Assembly: GCA_038534195.1 (NCBI GenBank)
Contig: JBCAXE010000011.1
Coordinates: forward strand, 1 to 64,000
DNA length: 64,000 bases
Reading direction: 5' to 3'
Origin: JAJFFW01 sp038534195
GTDB taxonomy: Bacteria > Pseudomonadota > Alphaproteobacteria > Caulobacterales > Parvularculaceae
Of the stretch, positions 1 through 7,716 are shown piece by piece. The position numbers and the translations under genes were made by a program. Under the pieces are notes generated by a model. It was not told the DNA's origin, did no database searches, and worked only from the letters and a program-made list of their open reading frames with translations. Positions within the stretch are counted from its first letter, which is position 1. Each line of letters starts with the position of its first letter.

Positions 1-173
1 GGGTCAGTATACGGGGGGCGCCAAGGGGGGAAGATAAGTTTCCCACAAATTGTCCAGTATCTCATCGAAACCCGCGCACGGCGCAGGTTTCAGGATTTCC
101 GATTCTCGAGAAAAACGGTTGAGCGGGAAACTTTTTTCTCCACCTGCGGATGAAATGTCTTGATGCCCCGCTC

Positions 174-296
174 CGTCATCCCGGACTTGATCCGGGATGT
201 GAGGGTTAGGAACGGTGATGGTGCAACCATCACATTTGTTGAACGCACCGTTCGCAACGCGCCGCCCTGGATCCTGACTTTCGTCAGGATGACGGT
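174..296. repeat. Intergenic inverted repeat pair, CGTCATCC family
   Basis: Two related units face each other. The first (174-198) begins CGTCATCC and folds as CCCGGA-cttga-TCCGGG. The second (265-296, reverse strand) also begins CGTCATCC and folds as CCTGAC-gaa-GTCAGG. Between them lies another perfect hairpin, GTGATGGT-gca-ACCATCAC (215-233), itself flanked by GAACGGTG and CACCGTTC. Similar dispersed palindromes are common between genes of alphaproteobacteria. A long reading frame through the area on the minus strand is repeat-derived and is not taken as a gene. Confidence 0.75.
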
Positions 297-326
297 GGAA
301 TGAGCCGTGAACGGGTATTCCGCGGG

Positions 327-348
327 AGGGCGGGATAAATCCCGCCCT
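327..348. repeat. Perfect 10-bp hairpin with two-base loop
   Basis: AGGGCGGGAT and ATCCCGCCCT are separated by AA. It lies downstream of the DUF6265-like gene on the minus strand. There is no T-run after it on either strand, so it is better read as a palindromic repeat than as an intrinsic terminator. Nothing else was recognised in 1-422. Confidence 0.6.
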
Positions 349-422
349 GCACGGAGTAATTAAAAGTCGCCTGTGGGGAGCCGCGAAACCAAAATTTCGC
401 CGGCTCATCCAAACAAACCGCC

Positions 423-914
423 TCAATCCGACACTTTCTCGAACACCAAGGAGAAACCGCCCTTCTCGCCATTTTCCAGGAGCACGACATCGACCGTCAT
501 CCGGCCGTCATCGTCGAGCCCGTATGTGATGGCGCGCACGTCGCCATCAGACGTCGGCGCGGAGAAGACCGCATGGTTCTCGTCAATTTCTGTGAGTTGC
601 AAAACGATTGCTTGCTCTTCTTCGCCTTCCCATACGGAATAATCAGCGTTGAAATGTTTAAAGCGCATGATTGGCGCGCCCTCGGTCTCTTCAATCACGA
701 TATATTCGAGGACCACGAGCGCGCCGTCGCGCACGCCGCGCGCCATGGCGGTCATCACGCCGCCGTCGGCGCTCGACCAAACCTCTTCGAACACAAAATT
801 GTCGTCGCCGCCGCGCCAGCCGCCTTCCAGAAAGCTGAGTTTTTCAAGGCTTTGAGCGTTCGCGCCGGCGGTCAGCGCGCAGATCGCCGCGAGCAGAATG
901 GTCATGCGTTTCAT
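423..914 (-). CDS. Secreted DUF6265-like protein
   Basis: A 163-residue protein with a Sec-type signal peptide (residues 1 to about 20, ending A-N-A-Q). The mature part opens with L-S-F-L-E-G-G-W-R-G, the signature of DUF6265-type small beta-barrel, lipocalin-like proteins, and continues with alternating strands typical of that fold (G-V-M-T-A-M-A-R, V-L-E-Y-I-V-I-E). It is probably exported to the periplasm; ligand and role are unknown. The ATG follows a GGAC-containing leader. It stands alone, diverging from the ATP-grasp gene. Family assignment rests on the N-terminal motif and length only. Confidence 0.6.
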   Translation of the reverse strand: MKRMTILLAAICALTAGANAQSLEKLSFLEGGWRGGDDNFVFEEVWSSADGGVMTAMARGVRDGALVVLEYIVIEETEGAPIMRFKHFNADYSVWEGEEEQAIVLQLTEIDENHAVFSAPTSDGDVRAITYGLDDDGRMTVDVVLLENGEKGGFSLVFEKVSD

Positions 915-1036
915 CGAAAGTCCCCTTTTGTCGACAACCTAACATACCAAAGACGTCCAGCGCGCCGCGATTTCGACACCGCTGTGTGCAAATCAGCCTC
1001 TCGAATTTTCAGCCGGCGCGCGGTAAGGCGCTTTTT

Positions 1037-1885
1037 ATGCCTGTGATCGCCTTCGCCACTTGCAACGACCTGCCCGAAATCCAGATCAGCGACGCGCTCG
1101 TCGCCGATGGTCTGGAGGCGGCGGGCGTGCGCGTCGTCGCGGCGCCCTGGAATGGCGATCAGGCCGCTTTTGAGACCGCCGATATGATTGTGGTGCGCTC
1201 CACCTGGGACTATCCGGCGGATCCGGAAGCTTTCCGCCGATGGCTGATCGGGCTTGGCCACCGTCAACGCGTCGTCAATGAGCCTTCGCTCATGCACTGG
1301 AATTTCACCAAGCGCTATCTGATGCGCCTCGGCGTCGCCGGTGCGCCGCTGCCGCCGACGCGGTTCGTGGCGCCGGACGCCGGGGATTTGGCGCGCGCGA
1401 TGGATGAGCTCGGTCTTGCGCAGGCCGTCGTCAAACCGGTGATCGGGGCGACGGCGAGCGGTCTTTCGATCATTGAACGAGACGACAAGGCGGGGCTCGA
1501 GACGGCGGCGGGGGCGCTCGGCCACGCCGGGCTTGTCCAGCCGCTCATCGACGACATCATAACCCGCGGCGAAACCTCGCTCATCTACATCGATGGCGCC
1601 TTCACCCATGCGGTGGTTAAACGGCCGAAGGAGGGCGACATTCGGGTGCAGGAGGAACATGGGGGCGTCACGGCGCTGACCGACGCGCCGGCCTGGGCGA
1701 TCGCCGAGGGCGCGCGCATTCTGGAAATGCTGCCCGCGCCGCCCACATACGCCCGCGTCGATGCTGTAATTCTTGACGAACGCCTCCAGCTTATGGAAGT
1801 CGAATTGATCGAGCCGGAATTGTTCTTTACCCATCGCCCGGAAGCTGCGGACCGGTTCGCCGCAGCGCTATTGAAGAAGTTGTAA
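1037..1885 (+). CDS. ATP-grasp (RimK/glutathione synthetase-like) protein
   Basis: A protein of about 282 residues with an N-terminal pre-ATP-grasp part (V-V-R-S-T-W-D-Y), then an ATP-binding core (A-V-V-K-P-V-I-G-A-T-A-S-G) and a C-terminal metal-site region (Y-A-R-V-D-A-V then L-M-E-V-E-L-I-E-P-E-L). These are hallmarks of ATP-grasp carboxylate-amine ligases; the substrate cannot be told. An in-frame GTG at 986 would add 17 residues, but the ATG at 1037 has a TAAGG ribosome site nine bases upstream and starts directly at the first beta strand, so I prefer it. thrS follows after five bases, suggesting co-transcription. Confidence 0.75.
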   Translation: MPVIAFATCNDLPEIQISDALVADGLEAAGVRVVAAPWNGDQAAFETADMIVVRSTWDYPADPEAFRRWLIGLGHRQRVVNEPSLMHWNFTKRYLMRLGVAGAPLPPTRFVAPDAGDLARAMDELGLAQAVVKPVIGATASGLSIIERDDKAGLETAAGALGHAGLVQPLIDDIITRGETSLIYIDGAFTHAVVKRPKEGDIRVQEEHGGVTALTDAPAWAIAEGARILEMLPAPPTYARVDAVILDERLQLMEVELIEPELFFTHRPEAADRFAAALLKKL

Positions 1886-1890
1886 GTCCC

Positions 1891-3858
1891 ATGGTCGCCA
1901 TTACTTTGCCTGACGGTTCCGTTCGCCAGTTTGACGGCGCGGTGACGGGCACGGACATCGCAGAAAGCATTTCGAAGTCGCTGGCGAAAAAAGCGGTGGC
2001 GGTGAAAGTCGACGGCGCGGTCGCCGATCTGTTCGCGCCGATCACGGACGATGCGGCGGTCGAAATCCTGACGCGCGACACGCCGGAAGGGCTTGAGCTG
2101 ATCCGTCACGACGCGGCGCATCTTCTGGCGCAGGCGGTGCAGGATTTGTTTCCAGGCACGCAGGTGACGATCGGTCCGGTGATCGATGACGGCTTTTATT
2201 ACGACTTTGCGCGCGACGAGCCTTTTTCGTCGGAGGATTTTGAAAAGATCGAAAAGCGTATGGCGGAGTTGGTGGACGCCGACTTGCCAACACGGATGGA
2301 GGTGATGGAACGCGATGCGGCTGTCGCTCATTTCCGCGATCTGGGCGAGAAATACAAAGCGGAATTGATCGAAGCGCTGCCCGACGGCGAAGAGATTCGC
2401 GTCTACCATCATGGGGAATGGCATGACCTCTGTAAAGGGCCGCATCTTCCGTCTACGAAACATATCGGTAAGGCCTTCAAGCTGATGAAGCTCGCCGGCG
2501 CCTATTGGCGCGGCGACAGCCGCAATGAGATGCTGCAGCGGATTTATGGGACGGCCTGGGCGAGCGACAAGGACCTGAAGGCGCATCTCACCCGCCTTGA
2601 AGAGGCGGAAAAGCGCGACCATCGCAAGCTTGGCCGCGAGATGGATTTGTTTCATTTTCAGGCCGAGGCCCAGGGCTCGGTGTTCTGGCATCCGAAGGGC
2701 TATCTTGTCTGGCGGGCGCTTGAGGCTTATATCCGCCGTCGCCTTGACGATGACGGCTATGTGGAGGTGAAAACCCCGCAGCTTCTGGATTCTGTTTTTT
2801 GGGAGCAATCCGGTCACTGGGCGAAGTTCCGCGAGAATATGTTCGTGGTGCCGGATGAAATTCCGTCAACGGAAGAAGGCGCGCCAGTGGTATCCCATGA
2901 CGCCAGTTTGATGGCGATCAAGCCCATGAACTGCCCGGCGCATGTGCAGATCTTCAAGCAGGGGATCAAATCCTACCGCGACCTGCCGATCCGGATGGCG
3001 GAGTTTGGGTGCTGTCACCGCAACGAGGCCCACGGCGCGCTCCATGGCCTCTTACGCGTGCGTCAGATGACGCAGGACGATGCGCATATTTTTTGCCGCG
3101 AAGATCAGATCAAGGATGAAACCGAGCGTTTTCTGAAATTGTTTGCGCGCGTTTACGCGGACATGGGCATGACCGACATCGCCTACAAGCTGGCGACCCG
3201 CCCGGAAGTGCGCGCCGGCGACGACGCCACCTGGGATCGCGCGGAGGCGGCGCTTGCCGATGCGTTGACGGCGGCGGGCCTTGAATTCGATTACGCTGAA
3301 GGCGAGGGCGCATTTTATGGGCCGAAACTCGAGTTTCACCTGACGGACGCCATTGGGCGCACCTGGCAGGCGGGCACCTATCAACTGGACTATGTGCTGC
3401 CGGAGCGCCTCGACGCCACTTATGTGGCCGAGACCGGCGGTAAGGAACGGCCTGTTATGCTCCATCGCGCTGTCTTCGGCACGTTCGAGCGGTTTATCGG
3501 CCTTCTGATCGAGCATTACGCCGGCAAGATGCCGCTGTGGATGGCGCCGGTGCAGGCGGTGGTGGCGACAATTACGTCGGAGGCGGACGGTTACGCGGAA
3601 GGCGTGGCGGCAAAGCTTCGCGCCGCCGGATTGCGCGTCGATTTGGATACACGCAACGAAAAGATAAATTACAAAGTGCGCGAACATTCGCTGGCGAAAG
3701 TGTCCGCGCTTCTGGTCGTCGGGGCAAAGGAAGCGGAAATGGGGAGCGTTTCGATCCGACGTCTTGGCGAGAAGCATCAGAAGGTCATGCCGCTCGACGA
3801 TGCGCTCGAGATGTTGCGGCTTGAGGCGACGCCGCCGGATCTGAAAGCCGGAGCGTAG
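1891..3858 (+). CDS. thrS: Threonyl-tRNA synthetase
   Basis: Charges tRNA-Thr with threonine in the cytoplasm. The 655-residue protein has the complete family layout: N-terminal TGS domain (about 1-60), editing domain with H-D-A-A-H and C-K-G-P-H zinc-type motifs, class II catalytic core with the M-N-C-P-A-H zinc cysteine and motif 2 (F-G-C-C-H-R-N-E), and a C-terminal anticodon-binding domain ending after A-K-V-S-A-L-L-V-V-G. Length matches bacterial ThrRS. It starts five bases after the ATP-grasp gene, and the O-antigen ligase-like gene begins two bases after its stop, so the three may form one transcript. No leader attenuator was recognised. Confidence 0.97.
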   Translation: MVAITLPDGSVRQFDGAVTGTDIAESISKSLAKKAVAVKVDGAVADLFAPITDDAAVEILTRDTPEGLELIRHDAAHLLAQAVQDLFPGTQVTIGPVIDDGFYYDFARDEPFSSEDFEKIEKRMAELVDADLPTRMEVMERDAAVAHFRDLGEKYKAELIEALPDGEEIRVYHHGEWHDLCKGPHLPSTKHIGKAFKLMKLAGAYWRGDSRNEMLQRIYGTAWASDKDLKAHLTRLEEAEKRDHRKLGREMDLFHFQAEAQGSVFWHPKGYLVWRALEAYIRRRLDDDGYVEVKTPQLLDSVFWEQSGHWAKFRENMFVVPDEIPSTEEGAPVVSHDASLMAIKPMNCPAHVQIFKQGIKSYRDLPIRMAEFGCCHRNEAHGALHGLLRVRQMTQDDAHIFCREDQIKDETERFLKLFARVYADMGMTDIAYKLATRPEVRAGDDATWDRAEAALADALTAAGLEFDYAEGEGAFYGPKLEFHLTDAIGRTWQAGTYQLDYVLPERLDATYVAETGGKERPVMLHRAVFGTFERFIGLLIEHYAGKMPLWMAPVQAVVATITSEADGYAEGVAAKLRAAGLRVDLDTRNEKINYKVREHSLAKVSALLVVGAKEAEMGSVSIRRLGEKHQKVMPLDDALEMLRLEATPPDLKAGA

Positions 3859-3860
3859 CG

Positions 3861-5153
3861 TTGGCGCGCGAGGCGGCGCGGCCCGGCGCAACAGCGATGG
3901 CGTTTGCGGCGATCCTGTCTTTGACGCCCGTTGTTGCAGTGTTCGCTCATCGCGGCGCCGGGGTCATCGCAGTGGCGATGGGGCTCGCCGCGGCGGCGCA
4001 TGTGCAAGTGTGGCGGACGGGCGTGCGCACCTTTCTGTTGAAGCCCGATTTCACGAAGCCGCTCGTGTTAGGCGCCGCGGCGTTTTTGCTCTTGTGCGCC
4101 TGGATCGCCTTGAGCGGCGCGTGGTCGCCGCAAGGGAACGCCCTTCGCCTCGCTCTCGTGGTTCTGACGCCGGCGCTCGCCGCCGGAACGGTGATTTGGC
4201 GGATCGGGCGGCTTACGCCTGAAAGCTTGCGTCTCGTCGCCGGCGCCTACGTAATCGTTGCGGCGGTCGCGGCGGCGGCGCTTATCTTCGAAAGCCAGTC
4301 GGGGGCGTTTCTGCGTGCGATCACGCCGCCGGTCGACGCCTCGCCTTTACGGTTCAAGGACTTAACGGCCGTATCGCGCGGCGTCACATTGGTCACGCCC
4401 TTGCTGTTTCCGGCGCTCGCGATCGTCGCCGCGCAAGCGCCCAGCCGGCGCGGCGGCGCTCTGGCCGGATTTGCGGCATTGGCGGCGTTGCTGGCGCTCG
4501 GCGCGGTCAAACTTGGCGTCGTCTCCAACGCGGTCGCGCTCGGCTTTGGGACGGCGGCGGCGGCGGCGGCGTTTTTCTGGCCGCGGGCAACATTAAATTT
4601 CGTTTTGTTTTCTTATGTGACTTTTTTGCTGGTCAGCCCCTTCGCTGCGGCGTGGCTGCCGGTGGAGGCGATCGTCGGCGCTCTCGGCGAGTCGTTTCCC
4701 GCGTCCTGGGGCCAGCGGCTTTTCGCGTGGCGTGAGGCGGCGCAGGCGGCCTTTCACTGTCTGCCCTTCGGCTGCGGCGCCGACGCCGCGCGCGCTCTCC
4801 ATGCAGCCGGGGAAACAGTTTCTTTTCAAGGCTCTATCTTGCCGCTCGCGATCATGCCCACGCATCCGCACAGCGTCTTTTTGCAAGTTTGGATGGAGCT
4901 TGGCGCCGCCGGCGCGCTTCTTTTCGGTCTTGTAATTATGATGGGCGGAATCGCGCTGATAAGAGTTGATTTGCCCAAAGAGGTCGCGTCCGCTACAGCC
5001 GGAGCGGGCATCGCCCTTCTTGTTTTTTTCGCTGTTGAAATGAGTATCTGGCAGTTTTGGCGTCTTGGCGGACTGGCGCTGGCCGCGATTGGCGTCGCCC
5101 TGTCATATTACGTTAACCATTTCAGTGTGTATAAGCGAAAAGAGAGGGATTAG
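3861..5153 (+). CDS. O-antigen ligase/polymerase-like membrane protein
   Basis: A 430-residue integral membrane protein with about ten to twelve hydrophobic segments and a larger exported loop near residues 270-330 that contains an H-P-H-S motif (T-H-P-H-S-V-F-L-Q-V-W), the usual sign of the Wzy/WaaL O-antigen ligase-polymerase superfamily. It probably joins or polymerises lipid-linked glycans at the periplasmic face. TTG at 3861, two bases after the thrS stop with GGAG seven bases upstream, is the likely start; ATG at 3897 is an alternative. The glycosyltransferases downstream support an envelope polysaccharide role. Ligase versus polymerase cannot be decided by eye. Confidence 0.75.
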   Translation: MAREAARPGATAMAFAAILSLTPVVAVFAHRGAGVIAVAMGLAAAAHVQVWRTGVRTFLLKPDFTKPLVLGAAAFLLLCAWIALSGAWSPQGNALRLALVVLTPALAAGTVIWRIGRLTPESLRLVAGAYVIVAAVAAAALIFESQSGAFLRAITPPVDASPLRFKDLTAVSRGVTLVTPLLFPALAIVAAQAPSRRGGALAGFAALAALLALGAVKLGVVSNAVALGFGTAAAAAAFFWPRATLNFVLFSYVTFLLVSPFAAAWLPVEAIVGALGESFPASWGQRLFAWREAAQAAFHCLPFGCGADAARALHAAGETVSFQGSILPLAIMPTHPHSVFLQVWMELGAAGALLFGLVIMMGGIALIRVDLPKEVASATAGAGIALLVFFAVEMSIWQFWRLGGLALAAIGVALSYYVNHFSVYKRKERD

Positions 5154-5199
5154 GGCGTTTTGTGTGTGGTTACGCCTGAAGAAGAAGGGGTCTGAGTAA

Positions 5200-6165
5200 G
5201 TGCCGAGCGTAAAGCCGAACAGCATCTCCGCTGTGATTGTCAGCTATTTTACAGGGCCGCTGCTCTCCCGGGCGATCGCTTCGTTGAAGGCGCAACCGGA
5301 AATCACCGAAATTCTTGTGGTCGATAACGGCAATTGGGACGGCGCCGTCGCCGCCGCCGCTGACGCCACGCCGGGCGGCGCGCCGGTGCATGTCATCCAG
5401 GGACAAGGCAATGTCGGTTTCGCCAAGGCCTGTAACATGGGCGCGGAACAGGCGATCGGCGAAGCGCTTTTGTTTTTGAACCCCGACGCCGTAATGCCTG
5501 CGGGCGGCGTCAGACAATTGCTGGCGGACGTGGAAACGCTGGACCAGCCCTGGCTTGTGGGCGCAAAGCTCGTCGATCCGGACGGACCTGAGCAACAAGG
5601 CTCACGGCGCGCGACGCTAACGCCGTGGCGCGCGTTCGTGGAGGCGACGAAACTTTACAAGTTCGCCCCGCGCCATCCTTATTTCCGCCGGTTCAATCTT
5701 CATGCGGACCTTTGCCCGCCGACGCTCTCTAAGGTGCCGACGATTTCCGGCGCATGTTTCTTTGTCATGCGCAAAGACTATTTCGCCATCGACGGCATGG
5801 ATGAGCAATATTTCCTTCATGTGGAAGATGTCGATTTCTGCCTGCGCTTCGGTAAGGCGGGCGGCGACGTCTACTTCGATCCGAATGTGAGCGTGACGCA
5901 TTTCAAGAGTTCAAGCCGCGTCAATCCGATGCGTGTTGAGCGCCGCAAGACGATCAGCATGCTTCGCTATTTCCGCACGCACTTTAACAGGGAATATCCG
6001 CAGCCGTTCCACTGGCTGGTCTGGGCGGCCCTTTGGTCGTCCTTTTACGCCAAATATGTGAACCGCACGGCGGCGCGCACGGTGGCGATGATCAGTTTCG
6101 GCGCCAATGGCGGCGCGCGTTTCCGGCGCGCCCGCGAAATGGCCGGCCGGCGCCTTTCGCGCTAG
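5200..6165 (+). CDS. Family 2 glycosyltransferase, rhamnosyltransferase-like
   Basis: A 321-residue soluble glycosyltransferase of the GT-A fold. It opens S-A-V-I-V-S-Y, has the nucleotide-sugar motif L-V-V-D-N-G, then N-V-G-F-A-K-A-C-N-M-G, a DxD-like L-N-P-D-A, and the acceptor-side E-D-V-D-F-C-L-R, a pattern typical of WbbL/RfbF-like rhamnosyltransferases. GTG at 5200 is the first usable start. It lies 46 bases after the O-antigen ligase-like gene on the same strand and converges on the next gene with only nine bases between stops. The donor sugar is an inference. Confidence 0.85.
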   Translation: MPSVKPNSISAVIVSYFTGPLLSRAIASLKAQPEITEILVVDNGNWDGAVAAAADATPGGAPVHVIQGQGNVGFAKACNMGAEQAIGEALLFLNPDAVMPAGGVRQLLADVETLDQPWLVGAKLVDPDGPEQQGSRRATLTPWRAFVEATKLYKFAPRHPYFRRFNLHADLCPPTLSKVPTISGACFFVMRKDYFAIDGMDEQYFLHVEDVDFCLRFGKAGGDVYFDPNVSVTHFKSSSRVNPMRVERRKTISMLRYFRTHFNREYPQPFHWLVWAALWSSFYAKYVNRTAARTVAMISFGANGGARFRRAREMAGRRLSR

Positions 6166-6174
6166 GCCGCAGCC

Positions 6175-7716
6175 CTAGAGCGGGTCTGCTTCTTCCAAGA
6201 GATTGCCGGAAACGGTTCTGTATCCCGATAATTCGAACAGGTAGAGACGGCGGTAGCGCCCGTCTTCCAGATCCGCTGTGGTCTCGCCCAGATGTTTGAT
6301 GACCTCGAAACGGTACTTGACGCCGATTGCGTCGGCGTGAGGGGTCACATAGAGAATTTTTTGATCCCGTCCGGCGGTGAACGGTTCGAACGCCTCGTAA
6401 TGGTCGTCGATGCGGTGATTTGAGTTCCACGCGACAACACGCGTGTCGCTGGCGCGAGCGTAGTAAAGAATACCGCCCATCACTTCGCGGTCGTCCGTCA
6501 TGACGGCGTCATAGTCCGCACTGAGACGAACAATATCGGCGCCTTGCCCCTCCCAACCGCGCAATCGCTTCACAATGTCAGACAGGCCAAGCTGGTCGAC
6601 GATCGAGAAATTCGTGACGGCGACGGTCAGAGCGATCGCCGCGGCGGCGTTTAGAATGACGCCGCCCTTCAGGATACGGGTGACGCCGGCGCGATGGGCC
6701 CATGCTGCGATCAGGATCGCCGCCGCCGGAAACGCTGCGGCGCCCCAATTGGCGTGGGCTCTGGAAATGAACGCCTGGATACAGATGATCGCAAGCGGGG
6801 GGACGACGAAGCCCATAAGCGCGATGTCCACCCATTTGTCATCGCGGGCGGCGGCCAGCCGCGGCCAGACGGTCGCGAGCCCCGCCAATAAAAGGGCGAA
6901 GGTGACGGGTCCAAAAACCCCGAATTGGGCGATGACAAATTCAAGGAGCGCGATTGGGTGGAACAGGGACCCTTCCCAATTTGCGTTCGCGGCAGTGTGC
7001 GACACGGTCTGAAAGCCGTTCTGAGCATTCCAGATGATATTCGGCGCAGCGACCGCAGCCGCAATAAGACAGGCAAGCGCCAGGTCCTTCCAGCGCCGGC
7101 GGCCGGCCGCGAACAAAAGCGCGACCGCCGCGCCCGGCGCGAAGTATATCAGCGCATATTTCGATAAGAGCCCGAGGCCAAGCGCGAGACCGAGCAACGC
7201 CGGAAAAGGCGACGTTCGCTCGATCTCCGGATCCAGAAGGTGAAAAAACGCAAAGAGCGCCGCCGACCAGAAAAACAACATCAACGCGTCGGTGGAGATC
7301 AGCATCGACGACAAGGAAACGCCCGGCAATGTCAGCCAGATAACGCCGGCCCAAAGACCCACTTGATCATTGTAGAAACGTTTTCCAAATCGGAAGAGAA
7401 TATACGCCGTTCCCAAATGCAGAAACGGCGCCGATAATCGCACAGCCCATTCCGCATCGCCGAACACGCTTGTTGTCGCGCCGATTATCCAGGCGATCAT
7501 TGGCGGTTTTGAGAAATAGCCAAAGCTTGGGCTTTGCGCCCAGAACCAATACTGGGTTTCGTCCGGACCAAGATCAAGGTCGCTCAAAAATAATGCGATA
7601 ATCCGCGCCAGCGTGATCGCCGCAGCAATGATCCAGAATGTCCGCGCGGCGGCGCTCGGCGCTGGAAGTTTCAGCGATGGCGACACAGCGGCGGGGTCTC
7701 CGGAAGCAGACGTCAT
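6175..7716 (-). CDS. Family 39-type membrane glycosyltransferase (PMT/ArnT-like)
   Basis: A 513-residue multi-pass protein. After a 25-residue Pro/Ala-rich cytoplasmic tail and the first membrane helix it has the exported loop L-G-P-D-E-T-Q-Y-W, whose D-E pair is the catalytic signature of dolichyl-phosphate-mannose mannosyltransferase-like and ArnT-like enzymes using polyprenyl-phosphate sugars. About ten further helices follow, then a soluble C-terminal domain from about residue 400. Its ATG overlaps the stop of the upstream gene in an ATGA, so the two are translationally coupled. Target (lipid A, glycan or protein) unknown. Confidence 0.82.
   Translation of the reverse strand: MTSASGDPAAVSPSLKLPAPSAAARTFWIIAAAITLARIIALFLSDLDLGPDETQYWFWAQSPSFGYFSKPPMIAWIIGATTSVFGDAEWAVRLSAPFLHLGTAYILFRFGKRFYNDQVGLWAGVIWLTLPGVSLSSMLISTDALMLFFWSAALFAFFHLLDPEIERTSPFPALLGLALGLGLLSKYALIYFAPGAAVALLFAAGRRRWKDLALACLIAAAVAAPNIIWNAQNGFQTVSHTAANANWEGSLFHPIALLEFVIAQFGVFGPVTFALLLAGLATVWPRLAAARDDKWVDIALMGFVVPPLAIICIQAFISRAHANWGAAAFPAAAILIAAWAHRAGVTRILKGGVILNAAAAIALTVAVTNFSIVDQLGLSDIVKRLRGWEGQGADIVRLSADYDAVMTDDREVMGGILYYARASDTRVVAWNSNHRIDDHYEAFEPFTAGRDQKILYVTPHADAIGVKYRFEVIKHLGETTADLEDGRYRRLYLFELSGYRTVSGNLLEEADPL

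Noticed and set aside
4..426. 140-residue minus-strand reading frame
   Set aside because: It is made largely of repeat-encoded peptide (H-R-H-P-D-E-S-Q-D-P-G and H-I-P-D-Q-V-R-D-D-G), with no domain or ribosome site.
3052..3891. 279-residue minus-strand frame opposite thrS
   Set aside because: Antisense shadow of a certain housekeeping gene; no recognisable domain.
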